From Thalassospiraceae bacterium LMO-JJ14 (GTDB lineage Bacteria; Pseudomonadota; Alphaproteobacteria; Rhodospirillales; Casp-alpha2): a stretch of 64,000 nucleotides of DNA. Position 1 is the first letter of the stretch, and each line of letters opens with the position of its first letter. The stretch covers positions 2,418,001-2,482,000 of the forward strand of contig CP134604.1 of assembly GCA_021555105.2 (NCBI GenBank), read 5' to 3'. A program made the position numbers and the translations under genes. Shown here piece by piece: positions 18,590 to 28,497 of the stretch. The notes under the pieces were generated by a model. That model saw nothing but the letters and a program-made list of their open reading frames with translations. It had not been told where the DNA came from and ran no database searches.

Positions 18590-18826
18590 ATGGGCCCGGA
18601 AAGCGCCGATATACTCAGGTTTTTGGCATTTAGCCTGGTCTGGATTTTTCCCGTAGCGCTGGTCGTCGCGGTTCTGGGCTTTGCAAGCGCCGACGCCAAG
18701 GCGCTTCGCGAGGACCCCGGCCCCAACGTTGTCGCCTTTCCGTCCCCAAAGTCCGCCGAGCCGGCCCCCCGTTTAAATTGGCTTGTTCGCTTAAAGCGGC
18801 TTGCATTCCCCGGCGCCAGCAGTTAA
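18590..18826 (+). CDS. small single-span membrane protein, unknown
   Basis: 78 residues with an excellent ribosome site (AAGGAGG at 18578) before the ATG at 18590. One transmembrane helix lies at about residues 9-31 (LRFLAFSLVWIFPVALVVAV), followed by a Pro-rich tail ending in basic residues. No family recognised. It is forward-oriented, 122 bases before rpsB, with no clear terminator in between. Real coding is supported by the ribosome site and helix rather than by homology. Confidence 0.55.
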   Translation: MGPESADILRFLAFSLVWIFPVALVVAVLGFASADAKALREDPGPNVVAFPSPKSAEPAPRLNWLVRLKRLAFPGASS

Positions 18827-18947
18827 ACCACGCGCGATTTCACACGCGGGTTTTGCGGCAGTTTATGCAAATTCATAAACAACGTCGTTCCGGTGCCGGA
18901 TTTCCGGCCACACTCGCGGAGGCTTAACCGGAGAAGGAAAAAGGCTT

Positions 18948-19835
18948 ATGGCGCTTCCCGATTTCACGATGCGTCAGCTCCTCGAAGCTGGCGTTCACTT
19001 TGGTCACAACACCCGCCGCTGGAACCCCAAGATGGCTCCGTACATCTTCGGCGACCGTAACGGTATCCACATCATCGATCTGCAACAGACCGTGCCGCTC
19101 ATGCACCAGGCGATGGTCGCTGTCCGCGACGTCGTCAAACGCAACGGCCGCGTGCTGTTCGTCGGCACCAAGCGTGCCGCGCAGTCGCGCGTTGCCGAAG
19201 CGGCCAAGCGTTGCGGTCAGTATTACGTCAACCATCGCTGGCTCGGCGGTATGCTGACCAACTGGCGGACGATTTCGAACTCGATCAAGCGTCTGAAAGA
19301 CCTTGAGAAGATGTTCGACGATCAGGCGCAAATCGAAGGTCTGACGAAAAAAGAACAGCTCATGCTGACGCGCGAGATGGAAAAGCTCGAGCGCGCACTG
19401 GGCGGCATCAAGGATATGGGCGGTCTGCCGGACATTCTGGTCATCATCGACACGACCAAGGAAGACATCGCAATCAACGAAGCCAACAAACTGGGCATTC
19501 CGGTTGTCGGCGTCATCGATTCCAATGCCGATCCGGAAGGCATCACGCACCCGATCCCGGGCAATGACGATGCAATCCGCGCCATCGGCCTGTACTGCGA
19601 TCTGATGGTCGGCTCGGTACTTGATGGCATTCAGGCTGAAATCGGCGTTGCCGGTGGCGACATCGGTGCGGCTGAAGGGCCGGCCGAAGAACTTCCGGTC
19701 GAACCGGCACCTGCGGAAGCCGTTGTCGTCGCTGAAGCGGCGCCGGCAGCTGAAGAAGCTGCTCCGGCACCGATCGAGGCCGCCGTGGAAACTGCTGCCG
19801 ATGCTCCGGCCGAAGGCGACGCCGCCAAAAGCTAA
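18948..19835 (+). CDS. rpsB: 30S ribosomal protein S2
   Basis: 295 residues, opening with the S2 signature [24 protein letters not shown] (here [20 protein letters not shown]). The conserved [13 protein letters not shown]-type segment ([15 protein letters not shown]) and [15 protein letters not shown] are present. The core ends near residue 232; a tail of about 60 residues rich in Ala, Glu and Pro follows, longer than in E. coli (241 residues). AGAAGGAAAAAGG lies upstream. It heads the rpsB-tsf-pyrH-frr translation cluster. Confidence 0.98.
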   Translation: MALPDFTMRQLLEAGVHFGHNTRRWNPKMAPYIFGDRNGIHIIDLQQTVPLMHQAMVAVRDVVKRNGRVLFVGTKRAAQSRVAEAAKRCGQYYVNHRWLGGMLTNWRTISNSIKRLKDLEKMFDDQAQIEGLTKKEQLMLTREMEKLERALGGIKDMGGLPDILVIIDTTKEDIAINEANKLGIPVVGVIDSNADPEGITHPIPGNDDAIRAIGLYCDLMVGSVLDGIQAEIGVAGGDIGAAEGPAEELPVEPAPAEAVVVAEAAPAAEEAAPAPIEAAVETAADAPAEGDAAKS

Positions 19836-19917
19836 GGAACGCAACGGGACGGAGGCCGCTCGTGGCCTCCGCTTTCCCCTGACAAGTAAACACATTTCGG
19901 AATAACGAGGAAAAACA

Positions 19918-20844
19918 ATGGCTGAGATCACTGCAGCATTGGTTAAGGAACTGCGCGAAAAGACCGGCGCGGGCATGATGGATTGCAAAAAAGCGCTGGC
20001 CGAGAATGATGCCGATCTGGAAGCAGCCGTCGATTGGCTGCGCACCAAGGGCCTCGCCGCCGCTGCCAAGAAAGCCGGCCGTGTTGCCGCCGAAGGCCTT
20101 GTCGGCGTTCACATCGAAGGCAACAAGGGCGCCGTATGCGAAGTCAACGCTGAAACCGACTTCGTCGCCCGCAACGACGCCTTCCAGGCACTTGTCGGCA
20201 ACATCTGCAAGTTGTCCGTTGATGCCGACGACATCGAAGCCCTGAACGGCATGGCGTATCCGGGGACCGGCCGCACCGTCGCCGAGGAAATCACCCACAA
20301 CGTCGCAACCATCGGCGAAAACATGAATATTCGCCGCATTGCTTCGCTCAGCGTCGAAAAAGGCGTGCTTGCAAGCTATGTTCACAACCAGCTTGTACCG
20401 GGCCTCGGCAAGATCGCGGTTCTGGTCGCGATGGAAAGCGAAGGTGGCACGGACGGCCTTGCAGAAGTCGGCAAGCAGCTTGCGATGCACATCGCAGCAG
20501 CACGTCCACAATCGATCGGCCGTGAAGATCTGGATCAGAATGCCGTCGAACGCGAGCGACAGGTACTGATCGAACAGGCCCGCGAATCGGGCCGCCCCGA
20601 AAACATCATCGAAAAGATGGTCGAAGGCCGTTTGCGCAAGTTTTATGAGGAAGTCTGCCTGCTCGAACAGACCTTCGTCATCGACGGCGAAAGCAAACTG
20701 TCCAAGGTCGTCGAAGATGCCGGCAAGGCTGCCGGCGGTGCCGTCAAAGTCACGGGCTTCAAGCTTTTCGTGCTTGGTGAAGGCATCGAAAAGAAAGAAG
20801 AGGACTTTGCCGCTGAAGTCGCTGCTGTGGCAGGTGGCAACTAA
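19918..20844 (+). CDS. tsf: elongation factor Ts
   Basis: 308 residues. It is the nucleotide exchange factor for EF-Tu. The N-terminal module [20 protein letters not shown] is diagnostic, followed by the [10 protein letters not shown] motif at the EF-Tu contact ([13 protein letters not shown]) and two dimerisation-like subdomains. An ACGAGGAAAAAC ribosome site precedes the ATG. It follows rpsB after 82 bases, as in nearly all bacteria. Confidence 0.98.
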   Translation: MAEITAALVKELREKTGAGMMDCKKALAENDADLEAAVDWLRTKGLAAAAKKAGRVAAEGLVGVHIEGNKGAVCEVNAETDFVARNDAFQALVGNICKLSVDADDIEALNGMAYPGTGRTVAEEITHNVATIGENMNIRRIASLSVEKGVLASYVHNQLVPGLGKIAVLVAMESEGGTDGLAEVGKQLAMHIAAARPQSIGREDLDQNAVERERQVLIEQARESGRPENIIEKMVEGRLRKFYEEVCLLEQTFVIDGESKLSKVVEDAGKAAGGAVKVTGFKLFVLGEGIEKKEEDFAAEVAAVAGGN

Positions 20845-20928
20845 AAAGTACCGGTCCGGCGCGGTGTTTTGACAGCACCGTGCCGATTTCCGGTCGTGAC
20901 AACCGGGAACCCTGTTATACTGCGAAAT

Positions 20929-20950
20929 GGGCCGGGATTCGGCCTTTTCT
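20929..20950 (+). terminator. weak terminator or attenuator between tsf and pyrH
   Basis: Stem GGGCCG / CGGCCT with loop GGATT (20935-20939), then TTTTCTT. A -10-like TATACT at 20916-20921 lies just before it, so this could instead be the start of a pyrH leader. A second, T-free hairpin (CGGCGCGGTG...CACCGTGCCG) precedes it at about 20857-20885. Confidence 0.45.
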
Positions 20951-20998
20951 TATACATATTTCGCATACGACAGGTTTGGGTTTTAGGCAGGAGCGGGA

Positions 20999-21730
20999 AT
21001 GAGTACACCAACCAAATACAAGCGTGTACTGCTTAAACTGTCAGGCGAGGCCCTGATGGGAAGCCAGGGTTTCGGACTTGATGCCGAAACCGTTGACCGA
21101 ATTGCCGAAGAAATTAAATCCGTTCACGAAAACAGCGTTCAGGTCTGCCTTGTTATCGGCGCCGGCAACATCTTCAGGGGTGTTTCGCTGGCCGCTGCAA
21201 ATATCGAACGTACCACAGGCGATTACATGGGCATGCTTGCCACCGTGCTGAATGCACTCGCCATGCAAAGCATGCTGGAAAGCAAGGGAGTCAGCACCCG
21301 CGTTCTTTCCGCCATTCCGATGGCTTCGGTTTGCGAACCGTATATCCGCCGCCGCGCCGTCAGGCACATGGAGAAGGGCCGCGTCGTGATCTTCGCCGCC
21401 GGCACCGGCAACCCGTTTTTCACAACGGATACGGCAGCGGCATTGCGTGCCGTCGAAATGAACTGCGATGCCCTTCTGAAGGGGACACAGGTTGACGGGG
21501 TCTATTCCGCCGACCCGAAAAAAGACTCCACCGCAACGCGTTACGAGCATTTGAGCTATCAGGACGTGCTCTCTCAGGACCTGCGGGTCATGGATACCTC
21601 GGCGATCGCCCTGGCACGCGAAAACGCGGTTCCCATTTTGGTGTTTTCCATTCACAATCCGGGCGCATTCGCCGATGTTGTCGCCGGACTGGGAACGTTT
21701 ACGACAATTTCGGACAACAACGAAAAGTAA
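20999..21730 (+). CDS. pyrH: UMP kinase
   Basis: 243-residue amino-acid-kinase-fold enzyme phosphorylating UMP to UDP. Visible are [15 protein letters not shown] at the N-terminus, [10 protein letters not shown], the [14 protein letters not shown] signature and TRVLSAIPM. The late segment contains the ATP-site residues [20 protein letters not shown] (e.g. [13 protein letters not shown]). GGCAGGAGCGGGA precedes the ATG. It is usually regulated by GTP and UTP. It sits in the conserved rpsB-tsf-pyrH-frr order. Confidence 0.97.
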   Translation: MSTPTKYKRVLLKLSGEALMGSQGFGLDAETVDRIAEEIKSVHENSVQVCLVIGAGNIFRGVSLAAANIERTTGDYMGMLATVLNALAMQSMLESKGVSTRVLSAIPMASVCEPYIRRRAVRHMEKGRVVIFAAGTGNPFFTTDTAAALRAVEMNCDALLKGTQVDGVYSADPKKDSTATRYEHLSYQDVLSQDLRVMDTSAIALARENAVPILVFSIHNPGAFADVVAGLGTFTTISDNNEK

Positions 21731-21741
21731 GGGAGGCGTTG

Positions 21742-22305
21742 ATGAGTGATATCAACGGCACACGTAAAGATATCGATCACCGCATGACACGGGCTGTCGA
21801 GGTTCTGCATGAAGAATTTGGCGGTCTCCGGACCGGCCGTGCATCCACCAGCCTGCTCGATCCCATTCAGGTCAACTGCTATGGCGCGAACATGCCCCTT
21901 AATCAGGTTGGCAGCGTCTCCGTCCCGGAAGCGCGAATGCTCTCCATCCAGGTCTGGGATAAAGGCAACGTCAAGGCGGTCGAAAGGGCTATTATTGACT
22001 CCGGTCTCGGCCTCAATCCCGCGGTAGACGGGACGCTCGTGCGAATCCCGATCCCGCCGCTCAGCGAAGAACGGCGCCAGGAACTGGTCAAGGTCGCCGG
22101 CAAATATGCGGAAGAAGCCAAGATTGCTGTCCGCAATGTCCGCCGCAGCGCACTGGATGACCTTAAAAAAGCCGAAAAGGACGGGGATATTCCTCAAGAT
22201 GCGCTTCATGATTATTCAGAAGAGGTGCAGGAACTCACCGACAAGCACATCGCCGATATCGACGAAGCGCTGGCCAATAAAGAGCAGGAGATCATGCAGG
22301 TCTGA
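21742..22305 (+). CDS. frr: ribosome recycling factor
   Basis: 187 residues from the ATG at 21742, served by GGGAGG at 21731. The three-helix tRNA-mimic protein contains the conserved [20 protein letters not shown] segment, [15 protein letters not shown] and [19 protein letters not shown]. With EF-G it splits post-termination ribosomes. It lies 11 bases after pyrH and two bases before uppS. Confidence 0.98.
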   Translation: MSDINGTRKDIDHRMTRAVEVLHEEFGGLRTGRASTSLLDPIQVNCYGANMPLNQVGSVSVPEARMLSIQVWDKGNVKAVERAIIDSGLGLNPAVDGTLVRIPIPPLSEERRQELVKVAGKYAEEAKIAVRNVRRSALDDLKKAEKDGDIPQDALHDYSEEVQELTDKHIADIDEALANKEQEIMQV

Positions 22306-22307
22306 CC

Positions 22308-23045
22308 ATGAGCATTGCACCGCTCACGAAAACCGAAGATGAAACTATACCGGTCCATGTCGCAATCATCATGGACGGCAATGGTCGGTGGGCGAATGCT
22401 CGTGGAAAACCGCGTTCCATGGGTCATAAAGCAGGCGCCGAAGCCGTACGAAAAACATTAGAATCTGCTGCAGATACAGGCGTCAAGTATCTGACATTGT
22501 TCAGTTTTTCTTCTGAAAACTGGAAGCGTCCTGCAACCGAAATTGCTGATCTGATGGGGCTTCTCCGGCTTTATCTCAAAAGAGAAATCAGCAATCTTTG
22601 CGATAAGGGCGTGCGCCTCAAGGTTATCGGCGACCGCACGCGGTTGGCGGCGGATATCATTGCCGCCATTGAAGAAGCGGAAAGCCGCACAGCGCAGAAT
22701 ACCCGCATTACGCTGGTTCTCGCACTGAGCTACGGTGGGCGTGACGAACTGGTGATGGCGGCCAGGAAGCTTGCCGAACGTGCCGCTGCGGGCGACCTGA
22801 AGCCGTCGCAAATCGATGAACACACATTTGAACAAGCGCTTTACACGTATGGCATCCCCGATCCGGACCTGTTGATCAGGACCAGCGGAGAGAAGCGCAT
22901 CAGTAATTTCCTGCTATGGCAGCTCGCATATGCAGAGTTTGTCTTCATCGACAAACACTGGCCGGACTTCAACGCCGAAGATTTGGCCTCGGCAATCAAG
23001 GAGTACGGGCGACGTGAACGCCGCTTCGGCACCAGCCACAACTGA
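22308..23045 (+). CDS. uppS: (di)trans,poly-cis-undecaprenyl diphosphate synthase
   Basis: 245 residues. It condenses eight isopentenyl units onto farnesyl diphosphate to make the lipid carrier for peptidoglycan and O-antigen. VHVAIIMDGNGRWAN carries the catalytic aspartate D23. FSFSSENWKRP, ALSYGGRDELVMAARKLAE and DLLIRTSGEKRISNFLLWQLAY are all present. The end overlaps the cdsA start by 32 bases. Confidence 0.97.
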   Translation: MSIAPLTKTEDETIPVHVAIIMDGNGRWANARGKPRSMGHKAGAEAVRKTLESAADTGVKYLTLFSFSSENWKRPATEIADLMGLLRLYLKREISNLCDKGVRLKVIGDRTRLAADIIAAIEEAESRTAQNTRITLVLALSYGGRDELVMAARKLAERAAAGDLKPSQIDEHTFEQALYTYGIPDPDLLIRTSGEKRISNFLLWQLAYAEFVFIDKHWPDFNAEDLASAIKEYGRRERRFGTSHN

Positions 23046-23703
23046 GAAACGCCTTTCGGGCATGAACTTGCGCGCCGTTTCCGCTGCCGTGATGGCGGTG
23101 CCTGCGCTTGCGGCCGTATATTATGGGCCACCCTGGTTTACCGCGCTTGTTCTGGCTGCGGCCATCGCCATGGGTTGGGAATGGTCCCGCATGTGCGGTG
23201 GTAATCCAAAATGGCTGATTGCAGGTATTTTATACATCAGCATTCCATCCGGCATCCTGATCTGGCTGCGCGGCGATGTTGCGTCGGGGATGATCACGAT
23301 TTTCTGGTTATTCGCCGTTGTCTGGACGGCCGACATTGCGGCTTATATCTCCGGGCGCAGCATCGGCGGGCCGAAACTGGCACCACGTATCAGCCCCAAA
23401 AAGACCTGGGCCGGCTTTATCGGCGGCATCACGATTGCCACGCTCGTCGCAGGATCGTTCGCCGTCTATTGGGATGGATCCCCATTGTTGCTGGGCATAT
23501 GGGGTGCCGTCGTCGCAATCGCCAGTCAGGCCGGTGACTTGCTGGAAAGCGCCATAAAGCGACATTTCGGCGTCAAGGACAGTTCGACACTCATCCCCGG
23601 TCATGGCGGCGTTCTGGATCGTGTGGATGCCCTTGTTGCCGGTGCCGTCGCGATTGCCATTCTTAAATACACATTGGGACGGGATGTCATGCCATGGCTG
23701 TAA
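23014..23703 (+). CDS. cdsA: phosphatidate cytidylyltransferase
   Basis: 229 residues from a GTG at 23014 with AAGGAG at 22999; an ATG at 23062 is the alternative. It is a multi-helix membrane enzyme making CDP-diacylglycerol, precursor of all phospholipids. The C-terminal signature ISPKKTWAGFIGG, then GDLLESAIKRHFGVKDSSTLIPGHGGVLDRVD (e.g. KDSSTLIPGHGGVLDRVD), is diagnostic. It is shorter than the E. coli enzyme, as is common in this group. It overlaps uppS and dxr at both ends. Confidence 0.94.
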   Translation: MNAASAPATTEKRLSGMNLRAVSAAVMAVPALAAVYYGPPWFTALVLAAAIAMGWEWSRMCGGNPKWLIAGILYISIPSGILIWLRGDVASGMITIFWLFAVVWTADIAAYISGRSIGGPKLAPRISPKKTWAGFIGGITIATLVAGSFAVYWDGSPLLLGIWGAVVAIASQAGDLLESAIKRHFGVKDSSTLIPGHGGVLDRVDALVAGAVAIAILKYTLGRDVMPWL

Positions 23704-24890
23704 TCAGTCCATTGGCCACTGAAAGCAAGGCCCCGCGCACGGTAACCGTTCTCGGCTCCACGGGATCGGTCGGCTGTAACACTATCGATCTGATCAAACG
23801 TTCCCCCGACCGGTTTCAGGTCGACACCCTAAGCGGCAACAGCAATGTCCAGCTTTTGGCGGAACAGGCCATCGAGGTCGGCGCGAACATGGCCGTCATC
23901 GCCGACGAAACCCTTTATGAGGATCTCAAATCCGCCTTGTCCGGTAGCGGTATTGAAGCTGCAGCCGGGCGGAACGCCCTGATCGAGGCCGCTATGCGGC
24001 CAAGCGACTGGGTCATGGCGGCAATTGTCGGTGCAGCGGGCCTGGCCCCGACACTGGAAGCAGTGCGGCGGGGCGCCATTGTCGGTCTCGCGAACAAGGA
24101 ATGTCTGGTTTCTGCCGGGGAGTTTTTCTGCCGCGAGGTTGCCAGTGCAAATGCCCGGCTTATTCCCGTCGACTCAGAACACAGCGCGATCTATCAGGTA
24201 TTTGATTTCGAGCGTCCGGAACGGGTCGAGAAAATCATTCTGACGGCTTCCGGCGGTCCGTTCCGTGAGCGTTCGCTGGATACCTTGACGAAAGTGACGC
24301 CGGCAGAAGCCGTTGCGCATCCCAACTGGTCAATGGGCGCCAAGATTTCCGTCGATTCCGCGACCATGATGAACAAAGGCCTGGAGTTGATCGAGGCGTA
24401 CCACCTGTTTCCCGTCGCCGGCGAGCAGATCGAGATTCTGGTACATCCACAGTCCGTCATTCACAGCATGGTCGAATATGTCGATGCATCTGTGCTGGCG
24501 CAGCTTGGCACGCCCGACATGCGCACGCCGATCGCTTTCGCGCTGGCATGGCCGGACAGGATGGAAGCACCATCGCCGCGCCTGAAACTGGAAGATATTG
24601 CCACATTGACGTTCGAAGCCCCGGACCCGGTGCGGTTCCCGGCGCTTCGCCTGGCGCGCGAGGTCCTGAACATTGGCGGTTCCGCGCCGACGGTTCTTAA
24701 TGCCGCCAACGAAATAGCGGTGAATGCCTTCCTCAAGGGAGGGCTTGGTTTTCTCGATATCGCCGCCGTCGTCGAAGCGACACTTGAGCAAATCCCCAGA
24801 ACCAATCTGACGTCTCTGGATGATGTCTACGCAATCGATAAAGAGGCGCGACGCATCGCAAGTGAAAAAACAATAGCAAGCAGCAGATAA
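23694..24890 (+). CDS. dxr: 1-deoxy-D-xylulose 5-phosphate reductoisomerase
   Basis: 398 residues. It is the NADPH-dependent committed step of the MEP isoprenoid pathway. The nucleotide loop GSTGSVG lies at 21-27, followed by ALANKECLV-like LANKECLVSAG, the metal-site segment IPVDSEHSAIYQ, ASGGPFRE and HPNWSMGAKISVDSATMMNKG (partly cited). It overlaps cdsA by ten bases. Its product feeds the isoprenoid chain used by uppS upstream. Confidence 0.97.
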   Translation: MAVISPLATESKAPRTVTVLGSTGSVGCNTIDLIKRSPDRFQVDTLSGNSNVQLLAEQAIEVGANMAVIADETLYEDLKSALSGSGIEAAAGRNALIEAAMRPSDWVMAAIVGAAGLAPTLEAVRRGAIVGLANKECLVSAGEFFCREVASANARLIPVDSEHSAIYQVFDFERPERVEKIILTASGGPFRERSLDTLTKVTPAEAVAHPNWSMGAKISVDSATMMNKGLELIEAYHLFPVAGEQIEILVHPQSVIHSMVEYVDASVLAQLGTPDMRTPIAFALAWPDRMEAPSPRLKLEDIATLTFEAPDPVRFPALRLAREVLNIGGSAPTVLNAANEIAVNAFLKGGLGFLDIAAVVEATLEQIPRTNLTSLDDVYAIDKEARRIASEKTIASSR

Positions 24891-24978
24891 CATTGGTGTA
24901 TTTTCGTTCCGGACATTGACGGCAAGGCTTTACACCCGCATATCTGTTGCAGAAAAAATCAACAAATAAAGGCCCGCA

Positions 24979-26115
24979 ATGGATTTCGACACCCTCAACA
25001 CCGTGCTCTGGTTTCTCGTCGTCCTTTCGATCATCGTTTTCGTTCATGAATTCGGTCACTATTGGGTGGCAAGGCGCAATGGTGTCCGCGTCGAAGTGTT
25101 TTCCATCGGCTTCGGTCCGGAAATCTTCGGCTGGTTTGACAAGGCCGGCACACGCTGGCGGGTCAGCGCCGTCCCACTCGGCGGCTATGTCAAAATGTTC
25201 GGCATGGCAGAGGAAGGCGAAGCTGACAGCGCTCAAGGTTTCCTCGAAAAAGGGGCAGGTGAAGCAGCATCGAACGGCCCACACGAATTAAGCGATGAAG
25301 AGAAATCCGTTTCTTTTGCCTTCAAAACCGTCGGACAACGTGCCGCGATCGTCTTTGCAGGCCCCGCCATCAACTTTATCTTCGCCATGCTGGTACTGGC
25401 CGTTATCGCCATGTCGGTCGGCGTGCCGCAGATTCGCGTCTCCGTCGGCGAGGTCATGGCGGATTCCGCCGCCGCCACTGCCGGCATCGAAGCTGATGAC
25501 GTGCTTGTCCGCCTGAACAATGCCCAAATCGATAATCCCGGGGTTGTGCAGGAAATCGTTTCCGCCAGCCCCGGCCAGACTCTGCCGCTGACCGTTTTGC
25601 GGGGCGAGCGCGAAATAGAACTGAGTGTTACGCCACAGCCCGCAGACCAGGATGGCCTCACCGTTGGCAGACTGGGCATCCGTATGCAGGGGATCATCGG
25701 CGAGCACAAACGCCTCAATCCGTTATCCGCTGCCTGGTTTGGTGTCGAGAAAACCGTCTCCATTACCGGGCAGGCATTGAACAACATCGGCAAGCTTCTG
25801 ATCGGGCAGGGTAATTTCAAGGACCTCGGCGGACCGATCGCAATTGCGCAGATGTCAGGGCAAGCCGCCGAGCAGGGCGCACTGCAATTATTCTTTTTCA
25901 TGGCTGTGTTGTCGATCAACCTCGGGCTTATAAATCTGTTCCCGATCCCGATACTTGATGGTGGCCACCTTCTGTTCATGGGAATCGAGGCTGTTCGCGG
26001 CAAGCCGCTTGGTGATCGGGCACAAGAATACGGTTTCCGAATTGGACTGGCTTTGGTATTGATTCTCATGGTATCTGTGACTTGGAATGATATCGTTCGG
26101 ATATTGGGGCTTTGA
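24979..26115 (+). CDS. rseP: RIP metalloprotease RseP
   Basis: 378-residue site-2 protease. The zinc motif HEFGH is at residues 23-27 in the first helix. A PDZ domain follows (about 125-200; region MADSAAATAGIEADDVLVRL), and the third zinc ligand lies in NLFPIPILDGGHLLF. There are four transmembrane helices. It cleaves anti-sigma factors and signal-peptide remnants within the membrane. The stretch EKGAGEAASNGPHELSDEEK is a low-complexity loop before the second helix. It precedes bamA, as usual. Confidence 0.96.
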   Translation: MDFDTLNTVLWFLVVLSIIVFVHEFGHYWVARRNGVRVEVFSIGFGPEIFGWFDKAGTRWRVSAVPLGGYVKMFGMAEEGEADSAQGFLEKGAGEAASNGPHELSDEEKSVSFAFKTVGQRAAIVFAGPAINFIFAMLVLAVIAMSVGVPQIRVSVGEVMADSAAATAGIEADDVLVRLNNAQIDNPGVVQEIVSASPGQTLPLTVLRGEREIELSVTPQPADQDGLTVGRLGIRMQGIIGEHKRLNPLSAAWFGVEKTVSITGQALNNIGKLLIGQGNFKDLGGPIAIAQMSGQAAEQGALQLFFFMAVLSINLGLINLFPIPILDGGHLLFMGIEAVRGKPLGDRAQEYGFRIGLALVLILMVSVTWNDIVRILGL

Positions 26116-26184
26116 TAAAAGTTCTTTGAATCCGAGAGTATTAGCGCCTGAAAGCCTGTTGGCTCGGCGATTGGGGAGATAAGC

Positions 26185-28488
26185 GTGACGGGATTGGCCC
26201 GGCTTACGGCGGTTGCGTTGATGACAGCGGCCATAGGGCCGCTTTCGTCATTAACCATATCCGCATCCGCAGCCGAGACGGTTGAGATCGCACAGGCCGA
26301 CGTTATCCAGACCGTAGAAGTGCGCGGCGCACAACGCGTCGACCCCGGCACAGTGCGCTCCTATATGGTTATCCAAGAGGGCGATCCCTTCGACCCCCGG
26401 CGCATCGACCGTTCGTTGAAGAGTCTCTTTGCGACGGGTCTGTTTGCCGATATCTCGCTCAGGCGCGAGGGCAATACGCTGGTTGTGAACGTTGTCGAAA
26501 ACCCGATCATCAACCGCATCGCGATCGAGGGAAACCACGAATTCGATGCCGAAACCATTAAAACCGAAATATCGTTGCGACCGCGCGTCATCTACACCCG
26601 GACGAAAATTCAGGACGACGTCAAACGTATCCTGACACTTTATCGTCAAAGCGGTCTGTTCGCCGTCAACGTCGAGCCGAAAATCATTCAGCTCGAGCAG
26701 AACCGCGTCGACCTTGTTTTCGAAATCGCCGAAGGGGCCGAGACGGCAATCGGCAGTATTCGCTTTATCGGTAACAGGGAATTCAGTGACGGACGCCTCC
26801 GGGAAGTCATCCAAACGCGTGAGACCACATGGTGGCGTTTCTTTTCTACGGATGACGTTTACGATCCCGACCGCATGAATCTCGACCGGGAATTGCTGCG
26901 CAGATTCTATCTGGCCAACGGTTATGCCGACTTCAAGGTAAACACGGCGGTTGCGGAACTGACACCTGATAAAAAGGCGTTCTTCCTGACATTCGCGATT
27001 GAAGAGGGTGAGCGTTACCGTTTCGGCGATCTTGAAGTCGAAGCACGCCTCAAAAACCTGAATGATGAGGATCTGAAAACCGCCCTCGAAGTTGAGAGTG
27101 GCGATTGGTACAGCGCCGATGAAATCGAAAAAACCATCGACCGGTTGACGGAGCTTGTCGGTACGCTGGGGTTTGCGTTCGTGGAAATCCGGCCACGCGT
27201 TAACCGTGATCGCGAGAACAAAACCATTAACGTCAAGTATGTGGTGAACGAAGGCCCCAGGGTTTTCGTCGAACGCATCAACATCGCCGGAAACGTCCGA
27301 ACCCTCGACAAGGTGATCCGCCGCGAGTTCAGACTTGTTGAAGGCGATGCCTTTAACGCTTCAAAACTTCGCCGTTCGAAGACGCGCATCCAGAACCTTG
27401 GGTTCTTCGCAAAAGTCGATGTCGAGCAGATTGCCGGAGACGCCCCCGATAAAACCATCATCAATGTCAATGTCGAGGAAAAGCCCACGGGGCAGATCAC
27501 AATCGGCGCCGGCTTCTCATCCAGCGTCGGGGTTCTCGGCGACATCCGTTTACGGGAAACCAACTTCCTGGGCCGTGGTCAGGATGTCGGGGTTAAGTTC
27601 CAGCTTGCGGCTGCGGCTTCAGAACTGGATTTCAGCTTCACAGAGCCATATTTTCTGGATCGGGATCTTAGTGCAGGTTTCGACCTGTTTAGAACAACCC
27701 GGGACCTGCAGGATACCAGCTCGTTCGATATTAAGCGAACTGGCGGCAGACTCCGGGCCGGATATGAGATTACCGAGAATCTGTCGGAAGCCTGGCGGTA
27801 TACGGCACGGCTGACCGATATTTCTAATATTGATGACGATGCATCAAGCTTGATCAGAGCACAGGAAGGCGAGGAAACGCTCTCCGAACTCGGCCATTCC
27901 ATCGCCTATGACCGCCGCGACAGAAAGATCAAGTCGACGAAAGGCTATATCCTCAAGCTCGATACAGACCTCGCCGGTCTTGGTGGTTCGATCCGCCATG
28001 TTCGCAATACCGCAATCGCAGTGAACTATTATTCCTTGGCCGACCAATGGATTATCTCGACGCGGGGCAAAGTCGGCTATATTGCCGGCATTGGGGAAGA
28101 TGTCGTCTTATCTGAACGCTACTTCGTGGGCGGCGATGATGTGCGTGGCTTTGAAACGTCTGGTATCGGGCCGCGTGACCTTGCAACGGACGATGCTTTG
28201 GGGGGGGAATTCATGTATTCCGCTTCCCTCGCGCTATCATTCCCCTCGGGTCTGCCTGACGAACTTGGCGTTACTGGGCGGCTTTTCACGGACCTAGGCT
28301 CATCCAGCACGTTGTCACCGACGAATTCCACAACCGCCGACGAGAACTCGTTGCGCATGGGGGTCGGCGCGGGCATAACATGGGAGTCGCCTTTCGGGCC
28401 GCTTGGGGTTGATTTTGCGTACCCGGTTCTGAAAGAGGATTTCGACAGAAAAGAATATGTGCGGATTAATTTCGGCACAAAATTTTAG
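26185..28488 (+). CDS. bamA: outer membrane protein assembly factor BamA
   Basis: 767 residues from a GTG with GGGGAG upstream. The signal peptide ends near ISASAAETVEIAQA. Five POTRA domains (about 45-435) are followed by a 16-strand beta-barrel. The lid-lock motif of loop 6 is seen as VRGFETSGIGPRD, and the protein ends NFGTKF with the terminal aromatic typical of outer-membrane barrels. It folds other outer-membrane proteins. It lies between rseP and the skp homologue. Confidence 0.97.
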   Translation: MTGLARLTAVALMTAAIGPLSSLTISASAAETVEIAQADVIQTVEVRGAQRVDPGTVRSYMVIQEGDPFDPRRIDRSLKSLFATGLFADISLRREGNTLVVNVVENPIINRIAIEGNHEFDAETIKTEISLRPRVIYTRTKIQDDVKRILTLYRQSGLFAVNVEPKIIQLEQNRVDLVFEIAEGAETAIGSIRFIGNREFSDGRLREVIQTRETTWWRFFSTDDVYDPDRMNLDRELLRRFYLANGYADFKVNTAVAELTPDKKAFFLTFAIEEGERYRFGDLEVEARLKNLNDEDLKTALEVESGDWYSADEIEKTIDRLTELVGTLGFAFVEIRPRVNRDRENKTINVKYVVNEGPRVFVERINIAGNVRTLDKVIRREFRLVEGDAFNASKLRRSKTRIQNLGFFAKVDVEQIAGDAPDKTIINVNVEEKPTGQITIGAGFSSSVGVLGDIRLRETNFLGRGQDVGVKFQLAAAASELDFSFTEPYFLDRDLSAGFDLFRTTRDLQDTSSFDIKRTGGRLRAGYEITENLSEAWRYTARLTDISNIDDDASSLIRAQEGEETLSELGHSIAYDRRDRKIKSTKGYILKLDTDLAGLGGSIRHVRNTAIAVNYYSLADQWIISTRGKVGYIAGIGEDVVLSERYFVGGDDVRGFETSGIGPRDLATDDALGGEFMYSASLALSFPSGLPDELGVTGRLFTDLGSSSTLSPTNSTTADENSLRMGVGAGITWESPFGPLGVDFAYPVLKEDFDRKEYVRINFGTKF

Positions 28489-28497
28489 GAGGCAAAG

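Noticed and set aside
26185-28488. Repeats in bamA suspected of being a duplication
   Set aside because: They are the five POTRA domains normal for BamA.
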